Made by a program: the position numbers and the translations under genes
The notes under the pieces: model-generated
Seen by the model: only the letters and a program-made list of their open reading frames with translations
Told to the model about the DNA's origin: nothing
Databases searched by the model: none
Shown: piece after piece, positions 27,586 through 36,503 of the stretch
How positions within the stretch are numbered: the stretch's first letter is position 1
Layout of the letters: each line of letters opens with the position of its first letter
Assembly (NCBI RefSeq): GCF_027889715.1
Contig: NZ_JAPJZH010000001.1
Span: forward strand, 434,001-498,000
Length of the DNA: 64,000 nt
Direction of reading: 5' to 3'
From: Allohoeflea poritis
Lineage (GTDB): Bacteria > Pseudomonadota > Alphaproteobacteria > Rhizobiales > Rhizobiaceae

Positions 27586-28874
27586 GCTTCTGGGTGCTGC
27601 TGATCGGCGGGCTGGTCTCGACAGCCGGCACCGGCATGGCGCTTGGCGCCGCGCTCGGCCTGACCGGGCTTGTCATTCTTTATGTCTTCTCGAACGGCGC
27701 CTCGGCGCTGGCCGTCGATGCGATCTGGAACGTTTTCAACTCCTTCACGCTCAGTGCCGTTCCGATGTTCATTCTCCTGGGCGAAATCCTCCTGCGCAGC
27801 GGCATCAGCGAGCGGGCCTATACCGCCTTCTCTCCGGTTTTTCGCCGTGTACCGGGCGGGCTCCTGCACACCAATATCGCCGTATGCACGCTGTTCGGCG
27901 CGGTCAGCGGGTCCAGCCTTTCGACTGCCGCCGCGGTCGGGTCCGTGGCCTATCCGGAGATGTCGCGACGCGGCTACGACCGCGACATGGTGGTCGGCAG
28001 CCTCGCGGGCGGCGGAACGCTTGGTCTTCTGATCCCGCCAAGCCTGTCATTCCTGATCTACGGTGCGCTGACCGAAACCTCGATAGGCCGCCTTTTCGCA
28101 GCAGGCATCGTACCCGGCCTGCTCATTGGCGCGCTCTTCATGGTCTACATTCTGATCCGCGCAATGCAGACACCCGCGCTCGCACCGCGCGATCCGCAAG
28201 GCCTGCCCCTGCGCCAGATACTGGCCGGCTTCGGACAGGTCTGGCCCATCGTGCTGCTGATCCTGGCGGTCATCGGCAGCATCGTCGGCGGTTTCGCAAC
28301 GCCCACGGAAGCAGCCGGTCTGGGGGTCGTCATCGCAGCGGTGGTCGCGACAATCTGGGGCGACCTGACGCCGCGCAAGCTGGTCAGCGCAATCTACGAT
28401 TCCGTCCTGCTTTTCTCCTCGATCGGCTTTCTTGTGCTCGGCGCGACAGTGCTGGCGCTGTCGATCAGCATATTGGGTGTGCCGCAACAGATCCTTGAGG
28501 CGGTCGCCGACAGCGGTTTGGGAGCCCACGGCATCCTGCTCATCGTCGTTTTGATCTATCTCGTTCTTGGCTGTTTTTTCGACGGCCTGTCACTGATGAT
28601 CATGACCCTGCCCGTCACGTTTCCACTGCTGACGGGACTCGGCTTCGATCCGATCTGGATTGGCGTTCTCATCACCATCGTGATCGAAATCGGCCAGGTC
28701 ACGCCGCCGGTCGGGCTCAACCTTTCGGTCATCACGGCGCTGACCAACGGCGAAGTGAGTCTCGGGCGTGTCGCCATCGCCACCGTGCCCTATTGGGTGA
28801 TCCACCTGTTCGCCATCGTCGTTCTCACGCTGTTTCCCGCACTGGCTCTGTTCCTGCCCGATCTTCTGTTCTGA
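27582..28874 (+). CDS. TRAP transporter large permease (DctM family)
   Basis: A 430-residue inner-membrane protein with about 12 helices, the ion-coupled channel subunit. Seen: VPMFILLGEILLRSG, VSGSSLSTAAAVG, GGGTLGLLIPPSLSFLIYG, and IEIGQVTPPVGLNLSV, the conserved DctM segments. It starts with a GTG overlapping the DctQ stop. It completes a sodium-driven uptake system whose substrate is probably what the upstream aminotransferase uses. Confidence 0.92.
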   Translation: MSFWVLLIGGLVSTAGTGMALGAALGLTGLVILYVFSNGASALAVDAIWNVFNSFTLSAVPMFILLGEILLRSGISERAYTAFSPVFRRVPGGLLHTNIAVCTLFGAVSGSSLSTAAAVGSVAYPEMSRRGYDRDMVVGSLAGGGTLGLLIPPSLSFLIYGALTETSIGRLFAAGIVPGLLIGALFMVYILIRAMQTPALAPRDPQGLPLRQILAGFGQVWPIVLLILAVIGSIVGGFATPTEAAGLGVVIAAVVATIWGDLTPRKLVSAIYDSVLLFSSIGFLVLGATVLALSISILGVPQQILEAVADSGLGAHGILLIVVLIYLVLGCFFDGLSLMIMTLPVTFPLLTGLGFDPIWIGVLITIVIEIGQVTPPVGLNLSVITALTNGEVSLGRVAIATVPYWVIHLFAIVVLTLFPALALFLPDLLF

Positions 28875-29018
28875 ACCGGCAATACGCTCACGCGAGATCC
28901 GGCGCCGTCTTGCGTCAGGGCATCCGCGACGGGTAGTTTGTCGACAGTGGCCGCAGACGCATGCACCACCGAAAAACCGCCTTGAACCTGCCGATCCGAA
29001 GGACACGGTGCAAAGAAT

Positions 29019-29915
29019 TTGAGCAGCAAACACCGCATAGCCAATCTCGCAGGCTGGTCGATCGCAGTCGCCTGCGCCGTGCTTTTCCTGAAGATCCTCG
29101 CCTGGTGGATCACCGGTTCCGTCGCGCTGTTTTCGGATGCGCTGGAATCCGTCATCAACGTGGTGACAGCCGCCCTCGCCTGGCTTGCCATCCGCATCAG
29201 CCACGTCCCCGCCGACAAGAGACACCCTTTCGGCCACTACAAGGCTGAATATTTCTCAGCCGTTGTGGCAGGCGTCCTGATCGTTGTGGCCGCCCTTCTC
29301 ATTTTCAGCGAGGCGATTTCCGCGCTGGCCGCGCCGCGCGATCTGAATGAACCGTTGTCCGGAATGGCTGTCAATGCCGTCGCCGCCATCATCAACGGCC
29401 TTTGGGCATGGCGCCTGATCCAGGAGGGCCGACGGTCGCGGTCTCCCGCGCTGGCGGCCGATGGCCGTCACATCATGGTCGATGTCGTTACCTCCGCCGG
29501 CGTCCTGGTCGGGCTCGGTCTTGTTCTCGCAACGGGCTGGCTGTTTCTCGACTCGCTGATTGCCATCGGCGTCGGCATCAACGTTCTGATCGAGGGCTGG
29601 AAAGTGATCCGGTCTTCCGTCGACGGATTGATGGACAGCGCCCTGGACGAAAACGAGACTGAAAGGATACGGCAGACGATCCTCGCCAGCGCAGCCGGCG
29701 CACTGGAGGTCCACGATATCAAGACACGCCGCGCCGGACACGTATCCTTCATCGAGTTTCACCTGGTGGTCGATGGCACAATGAGCGTCGCCGACTCCCA
29801 TGCGATCTGCAATCGCGTGGAGGCCGCACTCGCCGAAGCCATTCCCGGATCGAACATCACGATCCATGTCGAACCGAACGAAGAGAGCAAACGGGACGGG
29901 CTGGCGATTAGCTAG
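29019..29915 (+). CDS. Cation diffusion facilitator (CDF) metal transporter
   Basis: A 298-residue inner-membrane metal/proton antiporter with six helices (about residues 10-205) and a cytoplasmic C-terminal ferredoxin-like domain. Helix 2 has FSDALESVIN, helix 5 has HIMVDVVTS with the H-x3-D pair, and HPFGHYKAE is the site-B region. The helix-2 motif has Ser where FieF has its second Asp (D-x3-D), which is usual in one CDF branch and may alter metal choice. The TTG start lacks a strong ribosome site. Its stop overlaps the convergent MerR gene by four bases, placing it in a metal-handling cluster. Confidence 0.85.
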   Translation: MSSKHRIANLAGWSIAVACAVLFLKILAWWITGSVALFSDALESVINVVTAALAWLAIRISHVPADKRHPFGHYKAEYFSAVVAGVLIVVAALLIFSEAISALAAPRDLNEPLSGMAVNAVAAIINGLWAWRLIQEGRRSRSPALAADGRHIMVDVVTSAGVLVGLGLVLATGWLFLDSLIAIGVGINVLIEGWKVIRSSVDGLMDSALDENETERIRQTILASAAGALEVHDIKTRRAGHVSFIEFHLVVDGTMSVADSHAICNRVEAALAEAIPGSNITIHVEPNEESKRDGLAIS

Positions 29916-30316
29916 CCAGTTGATTGCGGAGCGTTGCCCAAAAGTCCCTGCAGTAAGGCGCAGCCCGGATCGTTCGACCGGCAACTGGACACCAGCACAT
30001 CAAGTTCGCGCTCAAGGGCTGACAGTTCTGATATTTTTTCCCGCACTGCTTCAAGATTCTTGCGCGCAATCGACTGCGCTCGGTCGCAAGGCGTCTGCTC
30101 GACCGTCAACATAAGCAACGCTTGCGTGTCACGGATTGGAAATCCCAAATCCCGGCACTGCCTGACAAAACGCATACGCACGATATCATCCTTGGTGTAC
30201 ACGCGCCGGCCATTTTGCTCTCTCTCCGCTCGCGGCAATATGCCTTCGCGTTCGTAATACCGGATCGTCTCGACATGAATACCACTCAGTTTCGAGGCTT
30301 GGCCGATCGTGTGCAT
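29912..30316 (-). CDS. merR: MerR family metal-responsive regulator
   Basis: A 134-residue regulator: an N-terminal MerR helix-turn-helix (MHTIGQASKLSGIHVETIRYYEREG), a dimerisation helix, and a metal site with cysteines in TPCDRA and SSCRSNDPGC, matching the positions of MerR C82, C117 and C126, though the last pair is spaced by six rather than eight residues. It is divergent from a MerT-like gene through a MerR-type promoter. Mercury is the best guess for the metal, but other thiophilic metals are possible, because no merA is nearby. Confidence 0.85.
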   Translation of the reverse strand: MHTIGQASKLSGIHVETIRYYEREGILPRAEREQNGRRVYTKDDIVRMRFVRQCRDLGFPIRDTQALLMLTVEQTPCDRAQSIARKNLEAVREKISELSALERELDVLVSSCRSNDPGCALLQGLLGNAPQSTG

Positions 30317-30327
30317 ATTGTTGGTCC

Positions 30328-30358
30328 TTGATCCTGTAGCCGCTACAGCATGTATAAA
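30328..30358 (+). promoter_or_regulatory. MerR-type promoter with 19-base spacer and dyad
   Basis: TTGATC (30328-30333) and TATAAA (30353-30358) are separated by exactly 19 bases. Inside lies the perfect dyad CTGTAGC/GCTACAG (30334-30340 and 30342-30348). The overlong spacer that MerR untwists on metal binding is the signature of this class. It faces the MerT-like gene. Confidence 0.85.
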
Positions 30359-30397
30359 TGCTCACTGAGCACAAATCACGGCCATGGGTATTAGATA

Positions 30398-30727
30398 TTG
30401 CAAGGAAACGGACTCTCAAAGGCGGGACTGCTCGGTTCGATTCTCGCGCTGTTCACGGCCGCCTGTTGCGTATTGCCGCTTGCACTGATGTTGGTTGGCC
30501 TTGGGGGCAGTTGGGTCGCGGTCCTTGGCAGCATAGCCGCGGCCGGATACTACGTCGGCGCTGCATCGACCGCACTTATTGCGCTCGCGTGGTTCGTCGC
30601 AATACGGAGTCATGCCAAGCCAGGTGTTTACGGCAAACTGGCTGCCGGCACCGTTATCATGCTGGTCGCTTGGCTCGTCCTGATGAATGAAGGCCTGATA
30701 AACAACTATCTGATCGGGCTTATGTAG
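30398..30727 (+). CDS. MerT/MerF-like metal uptake membrane protein
   Basis: A 109-residue inner-membrane protein with three helices. The first helix contains FTAACCVLPLALMLVGLG, the vicinal-Cys ACCVLP motif of MerT/MerF that accepts Hg(II) from the periplasm. The second Cys pair of MerT, in the cytoplasmic loop, is absent. The TTG start lies about 40 bases downstream of the MerR promoter -10. It is followed after four bases by the GDCCVxC protein. In classical systems the metal is handed to MerA, which is missing here. Confidence 0.8.
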   Translation: MQGNGLSKAGLLGSILALFTAACCVLPLALMLVGLGGSWVAVLGSIAAAGYYVGAASTALIALAWFVAIRSHAKPGVYGKLAAGTVIMLVAWLVLMNEGLINNYLIGLM

Positions 30728-30731
30728 CACG

Positions 30732-30956
30732 ATGTCTGAAGCCTGTCCCATCCTCGAATCGGAAATCACGTGTCCACGTTGCGGCCATGTCGCGCGAGAA
30801 ACCATGCCGACGGATGCCTGCCAATGGTTCTACGACTGCAAGGGCTGCGGCGCGCTTCTAAAGCCGAAAGCAGGCGACTGCTGCGTCTTCTGTTCCTACG
30901 GAACCGTCCCCTGCCCGCCCGTTCAGGATGGTTCGGACTGCTGCAGCAATGCCTGA
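30732..30956 (+). CDS. GDCCVxC-domain small Cys-rich protein
   Basis: A 74-residue cytoplasmic protein with a zinc-ribbon-like start (ITCPRCGH), then DCKGCGALLKPKAGDCCVFCSYG and a C-terminal DCCS. The GDCCVFC core is the defining motif of a small family known from mercury-type operons and sometimes carrying selenocysteine. Here all positions are Cys. It is the second gene of the MerR-controlled unit and probably binds the imported metal. Confidence 0.85.
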   Translation: MSEACPILESEITCPRCGHVARETMPTDACQWFYDCKGCGALLKPKAGDCCVFCSYGTVPCPPVQDGSDCCSNA

Positions 30957-30974
30957 GTCACACTAACCGGCGGA

Positions 30975-31967
30975 TCAGGAACGGCCTTCATCAACCGCGA
31001 AACACGCCGTTTCCGTCGTTCCGTGCAGCTTCAGTTCCGGCTTCTCGCTCTTGCAGCGTTCGTTGGCCAGCGCGCAACGCGGGTGAAAGGCGCAGCCGGT
31101 CGGCGGATCGATCGGGTTGGGAATCTCGCCCTCGACCGGCTTGCGGGCGCGCCCGGTCATCTCCAGGTCGGGAACGGCGTCCAGCAGCATCTTGGTGTAG
31201 GGATGCTGGGGATCCTTGAACAGCGTCTTGCCTTCCGCCACCTCGACAAGACGGCCGAGATATAGCACGCCGATGCGGGTCGCCATGTGCCGCACGACCG
31301 AAAGGTCATGGCTGATGAAGAGATAGGTCAGACCGTACTCGTCCTGCAGGTCGCGCATCAGATTGAGGATCTGCGCCTGCACGGAAACATCGAGCGCCGA
31401 GGTCGGCTCGTCGCAGACGATGAATTCCGGTTGCGCCGACAAAGCGCGCGCAATGGCGATGCGCTGACGCTGGCCTCCGGAGAATTCGTGCGGGTATTTT
31501 GCGCCGTCCCCGGAGGAAAGACCGACGGTTTCGAGCAACTCGTCGACGCGCTTCTGCCAGTTGACCGCTTCTCCCTCAAGGCCGAAGGTCCTGATCGGCT
31601 CGGCGATAATGTCCTTGACCCGCCAGCGCGGATTGAGGCTGGCGAACGGATCCTGGAAGATCATCTGGAAGCGGCTTCGAAGCTGCCGCATCGACGAACT
31701 GCCTTGTGTCGCGACATTCTTGCCGTCGAAGCTGATCTGCCCGCCGCTCGGGCGGATCAGGCCGACAATCAGTTTGGCGATGGTCGATTTGCCGGAGCCG
31801 GATTCGCCGACCAGCGCAAAGGTCTCGCCGCGCCTTATCTCGAACGTCACGTCGTTGACGGCGACAAGAAACTTTTTCTCATCCCGTTCGAGCACGCGGT
31901 TGAGCCACGGTTTGGAGACGTCAAAGACCCGGCTTAGATGTTCGACATTGACCAGTGCCTCGGTCAT
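30975..31967 (-). CDS. Peptide-type ABC transporter ATPase (DppF/OppF family)
   Basis: A 330-residue ATPase. Walker A GESGSGKST, the signature FSGGQRQRIAIARAL, Walker B FIVCDEPTSALD, and H-loop LFISHDLSVVRHMA are intact. The C-terminal oligopeptide-type extension has a Cys-rich metal-like segment (GCAFHPRCALANERC) typical of OppD/F proteins. It overlaps the preceding ATPase by ATGA. It is the last gene of a five-gene import operon. It energises uptake of a peptide or similar solute. Confidence 0.92.
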   Translation of the reverse strand: MTEALVNVEHLSRVFDVSKPWLNRVLERDEKKFLVAVNDVTFEIRRGETFALVGESGSGKSTIAKLIVGLIRPSGGQISFDGKNVATQGSSSMRQLRSRFQMIFQDPFASLNPRWRVKDIIAEPIRTFGLEGEAVNWQKRVDELLETVGLSSGDGAKYPHEFSGGQRQRIAIARALSAQPEFIVCDEPTSALDVSVQAQILNLMRDLQDEYGLTYLFISHDLSVVRHMATRIGVLYLGRLVEVAEGKTLFKDPQHPYTKMLLDAVPDLEMTGRARKPVEGEIPNPIDPPTGCAFHPRCALANERCKSEKPELKLHGTTETACFAVDEGRS

Positions 31968-32941
31968 GGCCGCGCTCCTTCATCGTAAAGCAGGCAGGCG
32001 ACTTCGCGGTCCTCATGTGCCTTGCAGGAAGGCTGCTCTGCGAAACAACGGTCAAATGCCTTTGGACAGCGCGGACTGAAGGCGCAGCCGGGCGGGATGT
32101 CCGTCAGGCGCGGCATGGAACCCGGGATCTGCGTCAGGCGGTCGGAGTCGTGCATCAGTGTCGGGATCGAACCCATCAGGCCTTTGGTGTAAGGGTGACG
32201 CGCATCCTGAATCACATCGCGCACCGGACCGATCTCCGCCAGGCGGCCGGCATACATCACGGCAACGCGGTCGGCCGCCTCGGCGATGACACCCATGTCG
32301 TGGGTGATCAGCATCACGGAACTTCCGTGTTCGGCGCACATGTTCTTCAGAACGTCGATGATCTGCGACTGGACCGAAACGTCAAGCGCCGTCGTCGGCT
32401 CGTCGGCGATCACCAGTTCCGGCTCGGCGCACAGCGCCAGCGCAATGACCACCCGCTGGCGCATGCCACCGGAGAACTGGTGCGGGTAATCGTCAATGCG
32501 CCGCGAGGCCGCCGGAATGCCGACCTCGTCAAGCAGGCCGATCGCCCGGGCGCGCGCATCGCGTTCGCTGAGTTTGAGATGGGTGCGGATCGTTTCGATG
32601 AGCTGTTCGGCGATCGTATAAAGCGGGTTCAGCGAGGTCAGCGGGTCCTGGAAGACCATGCCGATCCGCTTGCCCCGCACCTTGCGCATGGCCTCCAAGG
32701 GAAGGTTGTCGATCCGCTCGCCGGCCAGTTCGATCGAGCCGCCGGCGATATGCCCGGGCGGTTCGATGAGGCCGATGATGGCGGAGCCGGTCATGGACTT
32801 GCCGGCGCCGGACTCGCCGACAACGCCGAGGACCTCGCCGCGGCCGATCTCGAAACTGACCCGGTCGACAGCCGTCAATATGCCCTTGCGGGTCGGAAAC
32901 TCGACCACCAGGTCGCGGACCGTCAAAAGTGCGTCACTCAT
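31964..32941 (-). CDS. Peptide-type ABC transporter ATPase (DppD/OppD family)
   Basis: A 325-residue ATPase with Walker A GESGAGKSM, the signature FSGGMRQRVVIALAL, Walker B VIADEPTTALD, and H-loop MLITHDMGVIAEAA. The C-terminal GCAFSPRCPKAFDRC matches the oligopeptide-transporter domain. Walker A ends in Met rather than Thr, which is common in this subfamily. It pairs with the DppF-type ATPase as a heterodimer. The start lies four bases after the permease gene. Confidence 0.92.
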   Translation of the reverse strand: MSDALLTVRDLVVEFPTRKGILTAVDRVSFEIGRGEVLGVVGESGAGKSMTGSAIIGLIEPPGHIAGGSIELAGERIDNLPLEAMRKVRGKRIGMVFQDPLTSLNPLYTIAEQLIETIRTHLKLSERDARARAIGLLDEVGIPAASRRIDDYPHQFSGGMRQRVVIALALCAEPELVIADEPTTALDVSVQSQIIDVLKNMCAEHGSSVMLITHDMGVIAEAADRVAVMYAGRLAEIGPVRDVIQDARHPYTKGLMGSIPTLMHDSDRLTQIPGSMPRLTDIPPGCAFSPRCPKAFDRCFAEQPSCKAHEDREVACLLYDEGARP

Positions 32942-32945
32942 GGGA

Positions 32946-33887
32946 TCACCTCAGCCGCGGATTGAGCGCATCGCGCAGCCAGTCGCCAAGCAGATTGACG
33001 GCGAGCACGAGGATGGCCAGCGTGATGCCCGGGAATATGGTGATCCACCATTCGCCGGAGAACAGGAAGTCGTTGCCGATGCGGATCATCGTCCCGAGCG
33101 ATGGCTGGGTCGGCGGTATGCCGACGCCAAGGAACGAAAGCGTCGCCTCGGTGATGATGGCAAGCGCCAGATTGATCGTCGCGATGACGAGCACAGGTCC
33201 CATCACGTTGGGCAGGACATGCCGGGCCATGATCTTGATCGGGTGCAGCCCGATCAGACGCGCGGCCTGGACATATTCCTTGTTCTTCTCCACCAGCGTC
33301 GACGAGCGGACCGTGCGCGCATACTGCACCCAGAAGGACAGGCCAATCGAGATCACCAGCACGTAGAAGGCCGATTGCTCCCGGTCGATGCCGCCGAGCA
33401 CGCTGCGCACCGAACCGTCAATCAGCAATGCGATCAGGATGGCCGGAAAGGTCAGTTGCACGTCGGCGATGCGCATGATGATCGAATCCGTGCGCCCGCC
33501 CGCATAGCCGGCCAGAAGACCCAGCGAAATACCGAGGATCGCCGCGAAAACCACGGAGGCGAAGCCGACGGCCAGAGAAATGCGCGATCCGTACAGGATT
33601 GTCGAAAGGATACCGCGTCCCTGGTCGTCCGTGCCGAGCAGGAAGCGCGGATCACCACCCTCCTCCCAGGCCGGCGGCGTCAGCGAATCGAGCAGCGAGA
33701 GCGTTGCCAGATCGAACGGGTTATGCGGCGCGATCAAGGGCGCGAACAGCGCGCTCAGGAAAATGATCATCGTCACGATTGCCGCGACGATGGTTATCTT
33801 GGAGCGCTTGAAGGAATGCCAGATGTCGGATTCGAACGCGCGGGCCCAAAAGCCGGGGCGCGCAATTTCCTGCGTGTCGGTGCTCAT
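32946..33887 (-). CDS. Peptide-type ABC transporter permease (DppC family)
   Basis: A 313-residue inner-membrane permease with an N-terminal OppC_N region (FKRSKITIVAAIVTMIIFLSALFAPLIAPHNPFD), the segment LLGTDDQGRGILSTILYGSRISL, and the EAA-type loop YVQAARLIGLHPIKIMARHVLPN that docks on the ATPase. Six helices are predicted. It overlaps the DppB-type permease by four bases. It is part of the peptide-type operon. Confidence 0.92.
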   Translation of the reverse strand: MSTDTQEIARPGFWARAFESDIWHSFKRSKITIVAAIVTMIIFLSALFAPLIAPHNPFDLATLSLLDSLTPPAWEEGGDPRFLLGTDDQGRGILSTILYGSRISLAVGFASVVFAAILGISLGLLAGYAGGRTDSIIMRIADVQLTFPAILIALLIDGSVRSVLGGIDREQSAFYVLVISIGLSFWVQYARTVRSSTLVEKNKEYVQAARLIGLHPIKIMARHVLPNVMGPVLVIATINLALAIITEATLSFLGVGIPPTQPSLGTMIRIGNDFLFSGEWWITIFPGITLAILVLAVNLLGDWLRDALNPRLR

Positions 33888-34861
33888 GCCTCAGCCCCCC
33901 CAATGCGGATGCGCGGATCGACCACGACATAGAGCATGTCGACAATCAGATTGATGGCGACAAACAGGAAGGCGATCAGCAGCAGATAGGCGGACATGAT
34001 CGGAATATCGACGTTCTGCACCGCCTGCAGGAACAGCAGACCCATGCCCGGCCACTGGAAGACCGTTTCCGTAATGATGGCAAAGGCTATGATGGAGCCA
34101 AGCTGCAGACCGGTGATGGTGATCACCGGGACAAGCGTGTTCTTCAGCGCGTGGCCGAAATGGATCGCCCTGTCTTTCAGCCCGCGCGCCCGCGCGAATT
34201 TGATGTAGTCGGTGCGCAGCACTTCAAGCATCTCGGAGCGCACCAGGCGCATGATCAGCGTCATCTGGAAGAGACCGAGCGTGATCGATGGCAGGATCAG
34301 CGCCTTGAGGCCCGAAGCCGTCAGGAAGCCGGTCGTCCACCAGCCGAGATCGACCACCTGGCCGCGCCCGAAGCTCGGGAGCCATTGCAGGTTCACCGAG
34401 AAAATGAAGATAAGCAGGATGCCGATAAGGAATGTCGGCAGTGAAATGCCGATCAGTGAAACGGTCAGAAACAGTTTCGACAGGATGCTCTCCCGTCGCA
34501 AGGCGGTATAGACACCCATCGGAATGCCCGCCAGCAACGCGAATAGCGCGGACACAAAAGACAGCTCCAACGTCGCGGGCAAGCGTTCACCAAGCAATAC
34601 GGAGACCGGACGCTTGAACTGGTAGGAAACCCCCAGATCGCCCTGCGCGGCCTTTGAGACGAAATTCCAGAACTGCACCGGCAGCGGATCGTTGAGGCCG
34701 AGCTGTTCGCGCAGCTTGGCGCGCTCTTCGAGGGCGGTTTCAAGACCGACCATCTGGTCGACAGGATCGCCGACAAAACGGAACATGACAAAGGCAATGA
34801 GACTGACAACCAGCATCACCACCACCGACTGAACAAGACGTCGAATTACAAAAGCAAGCAT
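33884..34861 (-). CDS. Peptide-type ABC transporter permease (DppB family)
   Basis: A 325-residue inner-membrane permease. The N-terminus is the DppB pattern (LVQSVVVMLVVSLIAFVMFRFVGDPVD), followed by six helices and the EAA-type loop YIKFARARGLKDRAIHFGHALKN. It forms the translocation path with the DppC-type partner. A 9-base-pair hairpin precedes it, separating it from the binding-protein gene and probably lowering its expression relative to that gene. Confidence 0.92.
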   Translation of the reverse strand: MLAFVIRRLVQSVVVMLVVSLIAFVMFRFVGDPVDQMVGLETALEERAKLREQLGLNDPLPVQFWNFVSKAAQGDLGVSYQFKRPVSVLLGERLPATLELSFVSALFALLAGIPMGVYTALRRESILSKLFLTVSLIGISLPTFLIGILLIFIFSVNLQWLPSFGRGQVVDLGWWTTGFLTASGLKALILPSITLGLFQMTLIMRLVRSEMLEVLRTDYIKFARARGLKDRAIHFGHALKNTLVPVITITGLQLGSIIAFAIITETVFQWPGMGLLFLQAVQNVDIPIMSAYLLLIAFLFVAINLIVDMLYVVVDPRIRIGGAEA

Positions 34862-34876
34862 TGGGAAATAGTCTTA

Positions 34877-34898
34877 GGCCCCGGCTTTCGCCGGGGCC
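34877..34898 (-). other. Intercistronic hairpin between binding protein and permease genes
   Basis: GGCCCCGGC (34877-34885) and GCCGGGGCC (34890-34898) form a perfect 9-pair stem with loop TTTC in the 49-base gap. No T-run follows in the transcribed (minus) direction. Such hairpins commonly protect the 3' end of an abundant binding-protein mRNA while allowing less permease. Confidence 0.6.
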
Positions 34899-34910
34899 CG
34901 AAGAAGGCTC

Positions 34911-36503
34911 TTATTTCGTGTTTACGTGATAGAGCATAAGCACGTTGTCAGCGCGCTGGACAACGTCGAAGCCGTCCGAAACACCCCAGGCGAGACCCTG
35001 CTGGTGAAGCGGAATATATGCCGTTTCACCGGTGGAGATCTGATAGGCCTGAGTGATCAGGTCGAGACGCTTGTCCGGATCGTTCTCGACCAGGATCTGT
35101 GCGGTCAGCGCATCGACATCCTCATTGCAATAGCCGCCGAGGTTGAACATGCCGCCATTGCCGGCCTCGTCACGGCAGCCATGCAGGTTGCTCAGCACGT
35201 TCCAGCTATCGAAGGAGCCAGGCGTCCAGCCAAGCAGGTAGAAGGAGGTATCAAAACCGCCCGAAGCCAGCACCTTGGCGAAATACTGCGCCTTCGGCTG
35301 TGCGTTCAGGTTCACCTTGATACCGACACGCGCCAGCATGGCCACAACGGCCTGGCAGATCGCCTCGTCATTGACGTAGCGGTCGTTCGGGCAGTCCATG
35401 CCGACCTCGAAACCATCCGCATAGCCGGCTTCCTTCAAGAGGTTCTTTGAAGCTTCCGGATCGTAGCCTAGACGGGTGATCTTCGACGCGTTGTCGAACA
35501 TGAAGGGCGAGATCATGATTGCCGACGGGGTCGACAGGTTGCGCATCACCTTCGCCTTGATCGCCTCGATATCGATGGCGTGATAGAAGGCCTCGCGAAC
35601 GCGCTGATCCTTGAACGGATTCTTGCCCTTGACGTTCGAATAGAGCAGTTCGTCACGCATCTGGTCCATTCCGAGGAAGATGGTGCGCAGCTCCGGACCG
35701 GTCAGCGCCGAGGTTGCGCCATTGTCGTTGACACGCTTGATGTCCTGAACCGGGATCGGGTAGACGAGATCCATTTCGCCTGAAAGCAGTGCGGCAACGC
35801 GCGTTGCATCCGATGCGATGGTCGCGAATTCAATCGTATCGACATTGTACTTCTTGTTGGCGTTGTCCCACCAGTCCGCATTGGCCGCGAAGGTCGTCTT
35901 CACGCCGGCATCATGGTTGGTGATCTTGAACGGCCCGGTGCCATTGGCCTGCAGCGAAATGGTCGTCGCCGCCTGATCGGAGGCCGATGTCACGCGAACG
36001 GAATCGTTTGCCTCGGACCATTCCTTGTCGACAATGCCCCAGGTGTCCCACTCATAATGCAGGATCGGGTTCGGCGAGGTAAGCACCACGTCAACCGTGT
36101 GATCATCGACGATCTCGAACTTGGCGTCAGCCGGGATGCGGGTCTTCAGGTCGGAACCTTCCGAACGCACGCGGTCGGCCGAGAAAACGACGTCTTCAGC
36201 GGTGAAATCGTTGCCGTTGTGAAACTTGACGCCCTTGCGCAGATTGAAGCGCCATCGGGTCGGCTCGATCACTTCCCAGCTCTCGGCAAGTGCCGGCAGG
36301 ATCTGAAGATCCGGTCCGCGTCGCGTCAGCCCCTCATAGACGTTGTTGAGCGTTCCGAGTGTAAAGGTCTCATTGAGCGAATAAGGATCAAGAGACTTGA
36401 GCGTGCCCTGGAATGCAAATTTGAATGTGTTCTCTGCATAGGCCTGCGTAACGAGCAGGCCGGAAAGAAGCGTTGCCCCTAGTAAGCTTCTACGAAGTGA
36501 CAT
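34911..36503 (-). CDS. Peptide-type ABC transporter substrate-binding protein (family 5)
   Basis: A 530-residue periplasmic binding protein of the DppA/OppA cluster with signal peptide MSLRRSLLGATLLSGLLVTQAYA. Family segments RRGPDLQILPALAESWEVIEPTRWRFNLRKGVKFHNG and VREAFYHAIDIEAIKAKVM are present. The ATG at 36503 is preceded by gggag; the frame is open to 36542. It heads the five-gene operon. The ligand may be a di- or oligopeptide, opine or glycoside; the sequence does not tell. Confidence 0.92.
   Translation of the reverse strand: MSLRRSLLGATLLSGLLVTQAYAENTFKFAFQGTLKSLDPYSLNETFTLGTLNNVYEGLTRRGPDLQILPALAESWEVIEPTRWRFNLRKGVKFHNGNDFTAEDVVFSADRVRSEGSDLKTRIPADAKFEIVDDHTVDVVLTSPNPILHYEWDTWGIVDKEWSEANDSVRVTSASDQAATTISLQANGTGPFKITNHDAGVKTTFAANADWWDNANKKYNVDTIEFATIASDATRVAALLSGEMDLVYPIPVQDIKRVNDNGATSALTGPELRTIFLGMDQMRDELLYSNVKGKNPFKDQRVREAFYHAIDIEAIKAKVMRNLSTPSAIMISPFMFDNASKITRLGYDPEASKNLLKEAGYADGFEVGMDCPNDRYVNDEAICQAVVAMLARVGIKVNLNAQPKAQYFAKVLASGGFDTSFYLLGWTPGSFDSWNVLSNLHGCRDEAGNGGMFNLGGYCNEDVDALTAQILVENDPDKRLDLITQAYQISTGETAYIPLHQQGLAWGVSDGFDVVQRADNVLMLYHVNTK

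Noticed and set aside
32658-33932. 424-codon plus-strand frame antisense to the peptide ABC genes
   Set aside because: The minus-strand permease and ATPase motifs fully explain the region.
34926-36482. Open frames opposite the peptide-binding protein gene
   Set aside because: Mirror frames of a GC-rich gene; no starts, motifs or ribosome sites, and the minus-strand protein is unmistakable.
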